Notes under the pieces: model-generated
What the model was told of the DNA's origin: nothing
The model's input: the letters and a program-made list of their open reading frames with translations, nothing else
Databases searched by the model: none
Shown: one piece after another, positions 30,697-44,181 of the stretch
Position numbering within the stretch: position 1 is the first letter of the stretch
Layout of the letters: each line of letters begins with the position of its first letter
Made by a program: the position numbers and the translations under genes
NCBI GenBank assembly: GCA_030268105.1
Contig: BSDZ01000048.1
Coordinates: 140,365-204,364, forward strand
DNA: 64,000 nucleotides
Direction: 5' to 3'
From: Volvox africanus
Lineage: Eukaryota; Chlorophyta; Chlorophyceae; Chlamydomonadales; Volvocaceae

Positions 30697-33600
30697 TCAT
30701 TGGTCTTGCGTGGCACGTTTGCAGGCTTCTTCGAGCAGGGGCTTCATGTCCTGCGAGAAGTTGCGTACCGGTTCCCATGAGTTGTGCTCGCTGGTATACC
30801 CTGTCCACTTGACCAAGTACTCGTGTACTGTCCGCTTACGTCGGTGTCGGCCCACGGGACGCGCGCGATAATCTAACACCCGCTCCACATCGTAAAACTT
30901 CTGTTTACCAGCGATCCAGGTCTCGGGAACTGGTTCGATCGCTGCGGGGGCGTTAGAAGGCTCAGGGACGGGTTCCGTACCACGGTAGGGACGGACAAGC
31001 CATACGTGAAACGTGGGGTGAATGGTCATATCAGCGGGTAATGCAAGCTCCACAGCCACATTCCCAACCATGCGCATGACAGGATACGGACCAATCCAGT
31101 GGGGTAAGAGTTTTCGGGATCCGTTGGCCAAGGAACGCAAGTTCTTGGTGCTTAGCAACACGAGTTGCCCTTCCGAAAACGTCACATCCTGCTTGGATTT
31201 GTTGTAGTATTCCGTCGTTCGTTGCTGCGCCGCGTCCAAACACGACTTCGCGTCTGTGATTCGGGACATAAAAGACTTGGCAAAAAGTTTAGCAGCAGGC
31301 ACGTTCACTTCCAACTCACGCCACACGAGTAGCGCGGGATGAAATCCGTAGTTGAGAAAGAACGGACTTTTGCCTGTAGAGCGGTTAACAGCGTTGTAAA
31401 GCGCGAATTCTGCCGCAGTCAAATATGTATCCCAAACGAGTGGTGTGCGACCAGCATAATTGCGCAACATATCACCCAACGTGCGGTTTGTGCGTTCGGT
31501 TTGACCATCAGTCTGTGGGTGGTACGCTGTGCTCAGGTTGACACGCATGCCAACTAGCTTGCAGAGCGCTTCCCAAAACTTAGACGTGAACTGCCCACCG
31601 CGGTCCGAGATCACATTTTTGGGAACCCCATGTAACCGAACCACATTATCGAAAAACAAACGTGCAGTTTGCTCAGCCGTGCAGGATGATGTGCATGGTG
31701 CTAGGTGGACCATCTTAGTCAGACGATCGACCATTACGAACACCGCATCATATCCCCCCTCAGTTTTGGGCAGCACGACTACGAAGTCCATGGAAACACT
31801 TTCCCAAGGCGCATCCGGGACAGGCAACGGTTGCAACAACCCATGACCCTTACCGGACAAAGCCTTATTGTGCTGGCACAGACTGCATGTCTGTACGAAG
31901 TTCGCCGCATCGTTAGCCAAACGAGGCCACCAAAAGGAACGTTGCACCAAGTCGACCAACCGCTTGCTACCAGGGTGTCCTGCTAACGGGTCCTCGTGGA
32001 ACCGTGCAAGGATGTCGTAGCGTAGCGCGTCGTCGTTTGGAACGACGATTTGCGTAGCTGCACCCTCCGTCCGTAGCCAAAGGCCATTCTGCTTGTGAAG
32101 ATTTTCTACATTAGCCGGCTCCGAGAACCAGGCATCTGTGTTGTAGGCAACCTTTAACCGCTCCGCGAGGTCCGTCGCGATCGGCACCTCCTCGTTATGC
32201 GGTCGCACGACAGGCGCTGCTAAAATTGCAGTGTGTAGCGACGGATGTCGACTGAGAGCATCGGCAATATTCAGTTTACCAGAAATGTACTCCCAGGTGC
32301 AGTCGAACCTAGCTAGGTATTCCATCCACCTAGCCTGACGGCGGTTCAACGTCGGAACGCTTTGCAAAAACGTTAGGGGCTTGTGGTCAGTTTTTAAAGT
32401 AAATGGGCGTCCCTCAAGGTAACAGCGCCATTCCTTTAAAGCATGCAGCACTGCCAGAAGCTCCTGTTCCCCGGTGGTGTAGCGAATCTCCACACCAGAA
32501 AACTTCTTACTCGTGAAGGCGATCGGTCGCCCTTCCTGTAACAATACAGCGCCGCTTCCAAATATTGAGGCATCAGACACCACCTCAACATGAAACGGCA
32601 ACGAGTAATCAGGGAATGCAAGGGTGACATCTTCGGCAACGGTTCGCTTGAGCTCTTCGAATGCCCGCTGGCATTGCGACGTCCACGACTCGAGTGAAAC
32701 GAAAACGCCTTTGCGAGTTAAGTTAGTAAGCGGGGCCGCAATGATGGAATATTTTTCAATGAACTTTCGGAAATAATTGGTCACGCCAAGGAACTTACGC
32801 AGCTCCGTGAGGTTCTGAGGCGCGGGCCAATCGCGAACCACGGCGACCTTCCGCAGGTCCATCTTCACACCAGTGGCCGACACAATGTGGCCCAAATATT
32901 CCACCTGAGGCTGCGCCCAAAAGCATTTGGCGCGTTTAGCAAACAATTGCTCCCGCCTCATAACGTCGAGCACAAGCCGAAGATGCTCCAAGTGCTCCTC
33001 GCGCGTCTTAGAATAAACCAAGATGTCATCCAGATAGCAAACAACGAACCTGTCGATAAACGGCCTAAACATTCGGTCCATAACCGCCTGAAACGTCGCA
33101 GGGGCATTAGTCAAACCAAACGATAGGACCATATACTCGAAATGACCGAAGGGCGTCCGAAAAGCGGTTTTCGGAATATCAGAGGCAGCGATGCGGATCT
33201 GATTATAACCCTGTTGTAAGTCAATCGAGGAAAAATAAGCCGAACCCTTCAGCTTATCCAACAGGTCGTCAACGTGTGGTAAAGGGTAGCGATTTTTCAC
33301 CGTACTCGCATTTAACCCCCGGTAATCGATGCACATGCGCAAGGTCCCATCCTTCTTACCGACAAACAAAATCGGTGCAGAATACGGGGATGTGCTGGGG
33401 CGTATCATACCCTTCGCAAGCTAATCCGTCACCTGGCGCTTTACCTCGTCCAGCTCCAATGGACTCAACCTGTACATTGGCCGGGCCGTAGGCTGCGCTC
33501 CAGGCATGAGAGGGATTGTGTGATCAACAGGACGCATAGGTGGTAGGCCAGGGATATCTTTAAAGACGTCCTCATACTGCGACATTAGGGCCTCAACCTC

Positions 33601-33701
33601 AGGATCCACAGAAATCTGCGCGGTGGTGGCACAACAGCCCACCCGCGGCCTCAAAAGCAGTCCGTGGGCACCCTTCCGTAACAAACGGACGGCCTCCTTA
33701 C
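30697..33701 (-). pseudogene. pol: Element 4 pol, nearly full length, one amber codon
   Basis: A frame of 903 codons runs from 33408 to 30697 and aligns without gaps to codons 419-1321 of element 1 pol. RT YLDD is at about 125-128, RNase H Asp at 279, integrase His471 and Asp541/Asp602 plus the Glu 36 codons on, and the chromodomain is near the end. Unlike element 1, there is no stop after the second integrase Asp. Upstream in the same frame, TAG at 33421-33423 stands where element 1 has a Leu codon (VTD-L-AKG). The frame then continues to about 33701, where pol joins the leader. The amber codon and the missing protease and gag make this a non-autonomous copy. Confidence 0.92.
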
Positions 33702-34193
33702 ATGGACATGGAGCACGACACGGACATGGAGCACGAAGCGATACCCTAGGTTTGCGTAATAGAAGCCGACTTCTATCGCAAAGACAAGAGTACAAAACGA
33801 TTCGGTGAGCCTACTGACAGTACTCTTGAGAAGATTCAGTAAACTCAGCAAGTACTTGCCCAGCTGAGTCCTGATCTCTGTAGTTTGAGCAATGAGAGTC
33901 GCCAACTGGTCCGGACGAAAGCCGGTCTCAGTCGCCGTGGCAAGCAATGCCGGTGCACTGAGATTACCTGCGACTCAGAGCGTACACTTACACAACAAGT
34001 GCAGCAATCTAAGTAAAAGCAATTAAACAATTACAAACCGGAAGCGGCAGCGTCCAAAATGGCGCGGCCTAGGTCTTCGGCAAAAGTATCTAGCGGTCCT
34101 CGTGGTTCGTCGCTGGAACTCGCCATAGAAAGAACCTACTTCCGATTAGACAAAGAGAGACAGTTAGGCAACGAACCTGTCTTGATACCAATT
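33702..34193 (-). other. Leader of element 4, with deletion scar at the gag start
   Basis: Reverse of the element 1 leader (19982-20455), including the primer-binding site near 34175-34190 and the leader ORF (ATG at 34126, putative intron 33968-34038). At the pol side, the TCGTGCTCCATGTCC stretch at the gag start is duplicated imperfectly (33705-33738) before joining pol, which looks like a repair or template-switch scar. Confidence 0.8.
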
Positions 34194-35017
34194 TGTTGTA
34201 CCTCTCGTTCGCGTTTGCTCATCAGTATCTGCACGTCTGAAGGCTTGCGACACCAATGTGCAAGCGCTTGCAAGTACAGCAAGACAAGCGCGAGCAAACA
34301 GAGACAGCGGAAGACTTCAAGACGAAGAGAGATATAACTTACAGTCTTACAGATCGAAGCGGTGCAATGGACGCAATCGCCGTCAGCGCCGGAAGCAAGC
34401 AATCATCACGTGGCGGTGAATAGCGAAGTTTAGGCTTAGCTCGGGCTAAGTAGAATAGCGTATAGCAATAATAATGTAGAACACACGAGTGTTCTCCGGT
34501 GTCGAATATCTTGTCTTGCTTAGCCGTCCTCGCATCTGTTATACTCGCAGTATCGCAATGCTGTACGATTCACATTAGGAGGCCGATCCTAGATGTGACA
34601 ATCCTACCGCGTTTAGGCGATGTCCAAGTATAACAACGTATAAGCCTTTCCGGCATTCGCATGATGCAAGGGTCCGGATAACGATATCCGGTTGCAGGGC
34701 ATGTATCGTGACGAGTGCGGCGCTCTCAACGTGTGCTTTAATGAAGTAATATTATATCAGATAATATTACTTATCGTTTCGTAGCACGAGCATAATGCAC
34801 ACTTCAATGCTTCGGGCTTTCATGCATGCTAGGCGGATTTGCCATGATGCGATGTCGCGATGGATAATGACAACATGCCAAATGCATATATAAATGTACA
34901 CGAATACATTTATATCATGCAGATTCATTCATATGCAATGTGTTCATCACAATAGCACTTCGCCTTGTAGGATCACATCGACCTACGCATCGGCAGGAAA
35001 CTAACCGTAGCACAACA
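34194..35017 (-). repeat. Element 4 5' LTR
   Basis: 824 bp, same subfamily as the element 1 3' LTR (shared differences around 34925-34995). It interrupts element 5 immediately after the ATGTCCGCGGAA gag-start codons. Confidence 0.88.
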
Positions 35018-35495
35018 TTCCGCGGACATGGAGCACGAAGCGATACCCTAGGTTTGCGTAATAGAAGCCGACTTCTATCGCAAAGACAAGAGTACAAAAC
35101 GATTCGGTGAGCCTACTGACAGTACTCTTGAGAAGATTCAGTAAACTCAGCAAGTACTTGCCCAGCTGAGTCCTGATCTCCGTAGTTTGGGCGATGAGGG
35201 TCGCCAACTGGTCCGGACGAAAGCCGGTCTCAGTCGCCGCGGCAAGCAATGCCGGTGCACTGAGATTACCTGCGACTCAGAGCGTACACTTACACAACAA
35301 GTGCAGCAATCTAAGCAAAAGCAATTAAACAATTACAAACCGGAAGCGGCGGCGTCCAAAACGGCGCGGCCTAGGTCTTTGGCAAAAGTATCTAGCGGTC
35401 CTCGTGGTTCGTCGCTGGAACTCGCCATAGAAAGAACCTACTTCCGATTAGACAAAGAGAGACAGTTAGGCAACGAACCTGTCTCGATACCAATT
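35018..35495 (-). other. Element 5: leader only
   Basis: Second copy of the gypsy leader in minus orientation, with primer-binding site, leader ORF (ATG at 35428) and putative intron 35270-35340. It is cut by element 4 at the first gag codons. Very close to the element 4 leader in sequence. Confidence 0.82.
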
Positions 35496-35535
35496 TGTTG
35501 TACCTCTCCTTCATGTTTGCTCATCAGTATCTGCG
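35496..35535 (-). repeat. Element 5 LTR stub at the satellite border
   Basis: 40 bp of the LTR 3' end (TGTTGTACCTC...ATCTGCG in plus-strand reading), then an abrupt switch to the G-rich satellite. Confidence 0.8.
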
Positions 35536-35560
35536 AAGTAGGTACGGCACCGATACTGAC

Positions 35561-35626
35561 CTTTTCACCGACGACTCCACGAACGCCACCGCCATCACCA
35601 CCGCCACCAAAGCACCACCATCATCC
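35561..35626 (-). other. Exon-like 66-nt segment of the long satellite unit (first example)
   Basis: On the minus strand, a CCTTGTTGTCAG acceptor-like end precedes 66 nt that close with AAAAG and a GT donor (GTCAGTAT here, GTAAGTAT in the next unit). Only one frame is open. It begins in phase with the preceding AG and encodes DDGGALVAVVMAVAFVESS plus VKR, exactly 22 codons per unit across the splice. The remaining 96 nt are pyrimidine-rich with a CTCAC branch-point-like motif. Whether it is ever transcribed or spliced is unknown. Confidence 0.35.
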
Positions 35627-38600
35627 CTGACAACAAGGCGGGGGGGAGAAGGGGGAAAAGGAGGGCACACGGGAGGGAGGGAGTGAGATCGGGAGGGAAG
35701 TAGGTACGGCACCGATACTTACCTTTTCACCGACGACTCCACGAACGCCACCGCCATCACCACCGCCACCAAAGCGGGGAGAAGGGGGAAAAGGAGGGCA
35801 CACGGGAGGGAGGGAGTGAGATCGGGAGGGAAGTAGGTACGGCACCGATACTTACCTTTTCACTGACGACTCCACGAACGCCACCGCCATCACCACCGCC
35901 ACCAAAGCTGTGAGAAGGGGGAAAAGGAGGGCACACGGGAGGGAGGGAGTGAGATCGGGAGGGAAGTAGGTACGGCACCGATACTTACCTTTTCACTGAC
36001 GACTCCACGAACGCCACCGCCATCACCACCGCCACCAAAGCACCACCATCATCCCTGACAAGGAGGGGGGGGGGAGAAAGGGGAAAAGGAGGGCACACGG
36101 GAGGGAGGGAGTGAGATCGGGAGGGAAGTAGGTACGGCACCGATACTGACCTTTTCACCGACGACTCCACGAACGCCACCGCCATCACCACCGCCACCAA
36201 AGCACCACCATCATCGCCGACAATGAGGGGGGGGGGAGAAGGGGGAAAAGGAGGGCACACGGGAGGGAGGGAGTGAGATCGGGAGGGAAGTAGGTACGGC
36301 ACCGATACTGACCTTTTCACCGACGACTCCACGAACGCCACCGCCATCACCACCGCCACCAAAGCTGTGAGAAGGGGGAAAAGGAGGGCACACGGGAGGG
36401 AGGGAGTGAGATCGGGAGGGAAGTAGGTACGGCACCGATACTTACCTTTTCACTGACGACTCCACGAACGCCACTGCCATCACCACCGCCACCAAAGCGG
36501 GGAGAAGGGGGAAAAGGAGGGCACACGGGAGGGAGGGAGTGAGATCGGGAGGGAAGTAGGTACGGCACCGATACTGACCTTTTCACTGACGACTCCACGA
36601 ACGCCACCGCCATCACCACCGCCACCAAAGCACCACCATCATCCCTGACAAGGAGGGGGGGGGGAGAAAGGGGAAAAGGAGGGCACACGGGAGGGAGGGA
36701 GTGAGATCGGGAGGGAAGTAGGTACGGCACCGATACTGACCTTTTCACCGACGACTCCACGAACGCCACCGCCATCACCACCGCCACCAAAGCACCACCA
36801 TCATCCCTGACAACAAGGCGGGGGGGAGAAGGGGGAAAAGGAGGGCACACGGGAGGGAGGGAGTGAGATCGGGAGGGAAGTAGGTACGGCACCGATACTT
36901 ACCTTTTCACCGACGACTCCACGAACGCCACCGCCATCACCACCGCCACCAAAGCGGTGAGAAGGGGGAAAAGGAGGGCACACGGGAGGGAGGGAGTGAG
37001 ATCGGGAGGGAAGTAGGTACGGCACCGATACTGACCTTTTCACTGACGACTCCACGAACGCCACCGCCATCACCACCGCCACCAAAGCTGTGAGAAGGGG
37101 GAAAAGGAGGGCACACGGGAGGGAGGGAGTGAGATCGGGAGGGAAGTAGGTACGGCACCGATACTTACCTTTTCACTTACGACTCCACGAACGCCACCGC
37201 CATCACCACCGCCACCAAAGCGGGGAGAAGGGGGAAAAGGAGGGCACACGGGAGGGAGGGAGTGAGATCGGGAGGGAAGTAGGTACGACACCGATACTTA
37301 CCTTTTCACTGTCGACTCCACGAACGCCACCGCCATCACCACCGCCACCAAAGCACCACCATCATCCCTGACAAGGAGGGGGGGGGAGAAAGGGGAAAAG
37401 GAGGGCACACGGGAGGGAGGGAGTGAGATCGGGAGGGAAGTAGGTACGGCACCGATACTGACCTTTTCACCGACGACTCCACGAACGCCACCGCCATCAC
37501 CACCGCCACCAAAGCACCACCATCATCCCTGACAACAAGGCGGGGGGGAGAAGGGGGAAAAGGAGGGCACACGGGAGGGAGGGAGTGAGATCGGGAGGGA
37601 AGTAGGTACGGCACCGATACTTACCTTTTCACTGACGACTCCACGAACGCCACCGCCATCACCACCGCCACCAAAGCGGGGAGAAGGGGGAAAAGGAGGG
37701 CACACGGGAGGGAGGGAGTGAGATCGGGAGGGAAGTAGGTACGGCACCGATACTTACCTATTCACTGACGACTCCACGAACGCCACCGCCATCACCACCG
37801 CCACCAAAGCACCACCATCATCCCTGACAAGGAGGCGGGGGGGAGAAAGGGGAAAAGGAGGGCACACGGGAGGGAGGGAGTGAGATCGGGAGGGAAGTAG
37901 GTACGGCACCGATACTGACCTTTTCACCGACGACTCCACGAACGCCACCGCCATCACCACCGCCACCAAAGCACCACCATCATCCCTGACAACAAGGCGG
38001 GGGGGGGAGAAGGGGGAAAAGGAGGGCACACGGGAGGGAGGGAGTGAGATCGGGAGGGAAGTAGGTACGGCACCGATACTTACCTTTTCACCGACGACTC
38101 CACGAACGCCACCGCCATCACCACCGCCACCAAAGCACCACCATCATCCCTGACAACAAGGCGGGGGGGGAGAAGGGGGAAAAGGAGGGCACACGGGAGG
38201 GAGGGAGTGAGATCGGGAGGGAAGTAGGTACGGCACCGATACTGACCTTTTCACCGACGACTCCACGAACGCCACCGCCATCACCACCGCCACCAAAGCA
38301 CCACCATCCTCCCTGACAACAAGGCGGGGGGGGAGAAGGGGGAAAAGGAGGGCACACGGGAGGGAGGGAGTGAGATCGGGAGGGAAGTAGGTACGGCACC
38401 GATACTGACCTTTTCACCGACGACTCCACGAACGCCACCGCCATCACCACCGCCACCAAAGCACCACCATCCTCCCTGACAATGAGGGGGGGGGGGAGAA
38501 GGGGGAAAAGGAGGGCACACGGGAGGGAGGGAGTGAGATCGGGAGGGAAGTAGGTACGGCACCGATACTTACCTTTTCACCGACGACTCCACGAACGCCA

Positions 38601-41178
38601 CCGCCATCACCACCGCCACCAAAGCACCACCATCATCCCTGACAACAAGGCGGGGGGGGAGAAGGGGGAAAAGGAGGGCACACGGGAGGGAGGGAGTGAG
38701 ATCGGGAGGGAAGTAGGTACGGCACCGATACTTACCTTTTCACTGACGACTCCACGAACGCCACCGCCATCACCACCGCCACCAAAGCACCACCATCATC
38801 CCTGACAAGGAGGGGGGGGGGAGAAGGGGGAAAAGGAGGGCACACGGGAGGGAGGGAGTGAGATCGGGAGGGAAGTAGGTACGGCACCTATACTTACCTC
38901 TTCACCGACGACTCCACGAACGCCACCGCCATCACCACCGCCACCAAAGCACCACCATCATCCCTGACAACAAGGCGGGGGGGGGAGAAGGGGGAAAAGG
39001 AGGGCACACGGGAGGGAGGGAGTGAGATCGGGAGGGAAGTAGGTACGGCACCTATACTTACCTCTTCACCGACGACTCCACGAACGCCACCGCCATCACC
39101 ACCGCCACCAAAGCACCACCATCATCCCTGACAACAAGGCGGGGGGGAGAAGGGGGAAAAGGAGGGCACACGGGAGGGAGGGAGTGAGATCGGGAGGGAA
39201 GTAGGTACGGCACCGATACTTACCTTTTCACCGACGACTCCACGAACGCCACCGCCATCACCACCGCCACCAAAGCGGGGAGAAGGGGGAAAAGGAGGGC
39301 ACACGGGAGGGAGGGAGTGAGATCGGGAGGGAAGTAGGTACGGCACCGATACTTACCTTTTCACTTACGACTCCACGAACGCCACCGCCATTACCACCGC
39401 CACCAAAGCGGGGAGAAGGGGGAAAAGGAGGGCACACGGGAGGGAGGGAGTGAGATCGGGAGGGAAGTAGGTACGGCACCGATACTGACCTTTTCACCGA
39501 CGACTCCACGAACGCCACCGCCATCACCACCGCCACCAAAGCGGTGAGAAGGGGGAAAAGGAGGGCACACGGGAGGGAGGGAGTGAGATCGGGAGGGAAG
39601 TAGGTACGGCACCGATACTTACCTTTTCACTGACGACTCCACGAACGCCACCGCCATCACCACCGCCACCAAAGCGGGGAGAAGGGGGAAAAGGAGGGCA
39701 CACGGGAGGGAGGGAGTGAGATCGGGAGGGAAGTAGGTACGGCACCGATACTTACCTTTTCACTGACGACTCCACGAACGCCACCGCCATCACCACCGCC
39801 ACCAAAGCACCACCATCATCCCTGACAAGGAGGGGGGAGGAGAAAGGGGAAAAGGAGGGCACACGGGAGGGAGGGAGTGAGATCGGGAGGGAAGTAGGTA
39901 CGGCACCGATACTGACCTTTTCACCGACGACTCCACGAACGCCACCGCCATCACCACCGCCACCAAAGCACCACCATCATCCCTGACAACAAGGCGGGGG
40001 GGGAGAAGGGGGAAAAGGAGGGCACACGGGAGGGAGGGAGTGAGATCGGGAGGGAAGTAGGTACGGCACCGATACTTACCTTTTCACCGACGACTCCACG
40101 AACGCCACCGCCATCACCACCGCCATTAAAGCTGTGAGAAGGGGGAAAAGGAGGGCACACGGGAGGGAGGGAGTGAGATCGGGAGGGAAGTAGGTACGGC
40201 ACCGATACTTACCTTTTCACTTACGACTCCACGAACGCCACCGCCATCACCACCGCCACCAAAGCGGGGAGAAGGGGGAAAAGGAGGGCACACGGGAGGG
40301 AGGGAGTGAGATCGGGAGGGAAGTAGGTACGGCACCGATACTTACCTTTTCACCGACGACTCCACGAACGCCACCGCCTTCACCACCGCCACCAAAGCGG
40401 TGAGAAGGGGGAAAAGGAGGGCACACGGGAGGGAGGGAGTGAGATCGGGAGGGAAGTAGGTACGGCACCGATACTTACCTTTTCACTGACGACTCCACGA
40501 ACGCCACCGCCATCACCACCGCCACCAAAGCACCACCATCATCCCTGACAACAAGGCGGGGGGGGAGAAGGGGGAAAAGGAGGGCACACGGGAGGGAGGG
40601 AGTGAGATCGGGAGGGAAGTAGGTACGGCACCGATACTGACCTTTTCACCGACGACTCCACGAACGCCACCGCCATCACCACCGCCACCAAAGCACCACC
40701 ATCATCCCTGACAACAAGGCGGGGGGGAGAAGGGGGAAAAGGAGGGCACACGGGAGGGAGGGAGTGAGATCGGGAGGGAAGTAGGTACGGCACCGATACT
40801 GACCTTTTCACCGACGACTCCACGAACGCCACCGCCATCACCACCGCCACCATCATCCCTGACAACAAGGCGGGGGGGGAGAAGGGGGAAAAGGAGGGCA
40901 CACGGGAGGGAGGGAGTGAGATCGGGAGGGAAGTAGGTACGGCACCGATACTGACCTTTTCACCGACGACTCCACGAACGCCACCGCCATCACCACCGCC
41001 ACCAAAGCACCACCATCATCCCTGACAACAAGGCGGGGGGGGAGAAGGGGGAAAAGGAGGGCACACGGGAGGGAGGGAGTGAGATCGGGAGGGAAGTAGG
41101 TACGGCACCGATACTTTCCTTTTCACCGACGACTCCACGAACGCCACCGCCATCACCACCGCCACCAAAGCACCACCA

Positions 41179-41860
41179 TCATCCCTGACAACAAGGCGGG
41201 GGGGAGAAGGGGGAAAAGGAGGGCACACGGGAGGGAGGGAGTGAGATCGGGAGGGAAGTAGGTACGGCACCGATACTTACCTTTTCACCGACGACTCCAC
41301 GAACGCCACCGCCATCACCACCGCCACCAAAGCTGTGAGAAGGGGGAAAAGGAGGGCACACGGGAGGGAGGGAGTGAGATCGGGAGGGAAGTAGGTACGG
41401 CACCGATACTTACCTTTTCACTTACGACTCCACGAACGCCACCGCCATCACCACCGCCACCAAAGCGGGGAGAAGGGGGAAAAGGAGGGCACACGGGAGG
41501 GAGGGAGTGAGATCGGGAGGGAAGTAGGTACGGCACCGATACTTACCTTTTCACCGACGACTCCACGAACGCCACCGCCATCACCACCGCCACCAAAGCG
41601 GTGAGAAGGGGGAAAAGGAGGGCACACGGGAGGGAGGGAGTGAGATCGGGAGGGAAGTAGGTACGGCACCGATACTTACCTTTTCACTGACGACTCCACG
41701 AACGCCACCGCCATCTCCACCGCCACCAAAGCGGGGAGAAGGGGGAAAAGGAGGGCACACGGGAGGGAGGGAGTGAGATCGGGAGGGAAGTAGGTACGGC
41801 ACCGATACTTACCTTTTCACTGACGACTCCACCAACGCCACCGCCATCACCACCGCCACC
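41179..41860. repeat. Higher-order block A, copy 1
   Basis: A run of short units in the order GCTGTG, GCGGGG, GCGGTG, GCGGGG, with private variants CCATCTCCACC (about 41715) and CTCCACCAACG (about 41830) that recur 3.0 kb to the right. Confidence 0.8.
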
Positions 41861-43011
41861 AAAGCACCACCATCATCCCTGACAAGGAGGGGGGGGGAGA
41901 AAGGGGAAAAGGAGGGCACACGGGAGGGAGGGAGTGAGATCGGGAGGGAAGTAGGTACGGCACCGATACTGACCTTTTCACCGACGACTCCACGAACGCC
42001 ACCGCCATCACCACCGCCACCAAAGCACCACCATCATCGCCGACAATGAGGGGGGGGGGGAGAAGGGGGAAAAGGAGGGCACACGGGAGGGAGGGAGTGA
42101 GATCGGGAGGGAAGTAGGTACGGCACCGATACTGACCTTTTCACCGACGACTCCACGAACGCCACCGCCATCACCACCGCCACCAAAGCACCACCATCAT
42201 CCCTGACAACAAGGCGGGGGGGGAGAAGGGGGAAAAGGAGGGCACACGGGAGGGAGGGAGTGAGATCGGGAGGGAAGTAGGTACGGCACCGATACTGACC
42301 TTTTCACCGACGACTCCACGAACGCCACCGCCATCACCACCGCCACCAAAGCACCACCATCATCCCTGACAACAAGGCGGGGGGGGAGAAGGGGGAAAAG
42401 GAGGGCACACGGGAGGGAGGGAGTGAGATCGGGAGGGAAGTAGGTACGGCACCTATACTTACCTCTTCACCGACGACTCCACGAACGCCACCGCCATCAC
42501 CACCGCCACCAAAGCACCACCATCATCCCTGACAACAAGGCGGGGGGGGAGAAGGGGGAAAAGGAGGGCACACGGGAGGGAGGGAGTGAGATCGGGAGGG
42601 AAGTAGGTACGGCACCGATACTTACCTTTTCACTGACGACTCCACGAACGCCACCGCCATCACCACCGCCACCAAAGCACCACCATCATCCCTGACAAGG
42701 AGGGGGGGGGGAGAAGGGGGAAAAGGAGGGCACACGGGAGGGAGGGAGTGAGATCGGGAGGGAAGTAGGTACGGCACCGATACTGACCTTTTCACCGACG
42801 ACTCCACGAACGCCACCGCCATCACCACCGCCACCAAAGCACCACCATCATCCCTGACAACAAGGCGGGGGGGGGAGAAGGGGGAAAAGGAGGGCACACG
42901 GGAGGGAGGGAGTGAGATCGGGAGGGAAGTAGGTACGGCACCGATACTTACCTCTTCACCGACGACTCCACGAACGCCACCGCCATCACCACCGCCACCA
43001 AAGCACCACCA

Positions 43012-43640
43012 TCATCCCTGACAACAAGGCGGGGGGGAGAAGGGGGAAAAGGAGGGCACACGGGAGGGAGGGAGTGAGATCGGGAGGGAAGTAGGTACGG
43101 CACCGATACTTACCTTTTCACCGACGACTCCACGAACGCCACCGCCATCACCACCGCCACCAAAGCTGTGAGAAGGGGGAAAAGGAGGGCACACGGGAGG
43201 GAGGGAGTGAGATCGGGAGGGAAGTAGGTACGGCACCGATACTTACCTTTTCACTTACGACTCCACGAACGCCACCGCCATCACCACCGCAACCAAAGCG
43301 GGGAGAAGGGGGAAAAGGAGGGCACACGGGAGGGAGGGAGTGAGATCGGGAGGGAAGTAGGTACGGCACCGATACTGACCTTTTCACCGACGACTCCACG
43401 AACGCCACCGCCATCACCACCGCCACCAAAGCGGTGAGAAGGGGGAAAAGGAGGGCACACGGGAGGGAGGGAGTGAGATCGGGAGGGAAATAGGTACGGC
43501 ACCGATACTTACCTTTTCACTGACGACTCCACGAACGCCACCGCCATCACCACCGCCACCAAAGCGGGGAGAAGGGGGAAAAGGAGGGCACACGGGAGGG
43601 AGGGAGTGAGATCGGGAGGGAAGTAGGTACGGCACCGATA
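43012..43640. repeat. Higher-order block B, copy 1
   Basis: Marked by the private variants GCAACCAAAGC (about 43290) and GGGAAATAGG (about 43486). Confidence 0.78.
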
Positions 43641-44181
43641 CTTACCTTTTCACCGACGACTCCACGAACGCCACCGCCATCACCACCGCCACCAAAGCAC
43701 CACCATCATCCCTGACAACAAGGCGGGGGGGAGAAGGGGGAAAAGGAGGGCACACGGGAGGGAGGGAGTGAGATCGGGAGGGAAGTAGGTACGGCACCGA
43801 TACTTACCTTTTCACTGACGACTCCACGAACGCCACCGCCATCACCACCGCCACCATCATCCCTGACAAGGAGGGGGGGGGGAGAAGGGGGAAAAGGAGG
43901 GCACACGGGAGGGAGGGAGTGAGATCGGGAGGGAAGTAGGTACGGCACCGATACTTACCTCTTCACCGACGACTCCACGAACGCCACCGCCATCACCACC
44001 GCCACCAAAGCACCACCATCATCCCTGACAACAAGGCGGGGGGGGAGAAGGGGGAAAAGGAGGGCACACGGGAGGGAGGGAGTGAGATCGGGAGGGAAGT
44101 AGGTACGGCACCGATACTTACCTTTTCACCGACGACTCCACGAACGCCACCGCCATCACCACCGCCACCAAAGCACCACCA

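Larger units (their letters stand above)
29805..35017 (-). mobile_element. Element 4: gag-less gypsy element with two LTRs
   Basis: Minus orientation: 5' LTR 34194-35017, leader 33702-34193, pol 30697-33701, polypurine tract 30640-30652, 3' LTR 29805-30637. Everything between the gag start and a point just before the pol KEAVRLL codons is deleted, so gag and the protease are gone. It is inserted at the gag start of element 5. No matching 4-5 bp duplications flank it. Its two LTRs differ in many places, which suggests a chimera or great age, although pol is nearly identical to element 1. Confidence 0.88.

Noticed and set aside
29795..35025. Target-site duplication around element 4.
   Set aside because: Flanks read GTGTTC on the left and TTCCGC on the right; a shared TTC is too short and not aligned to the LTR ends.
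36347..36892. Minus-strand open frame of 181 codons in the satellite, and many similar ones of 70-150 codons.
   Set aside because: They are unspliced read-throughs of a tandem repeat whose 133-bp units shift the frame; length reflects the repeat, not selection on a protein.
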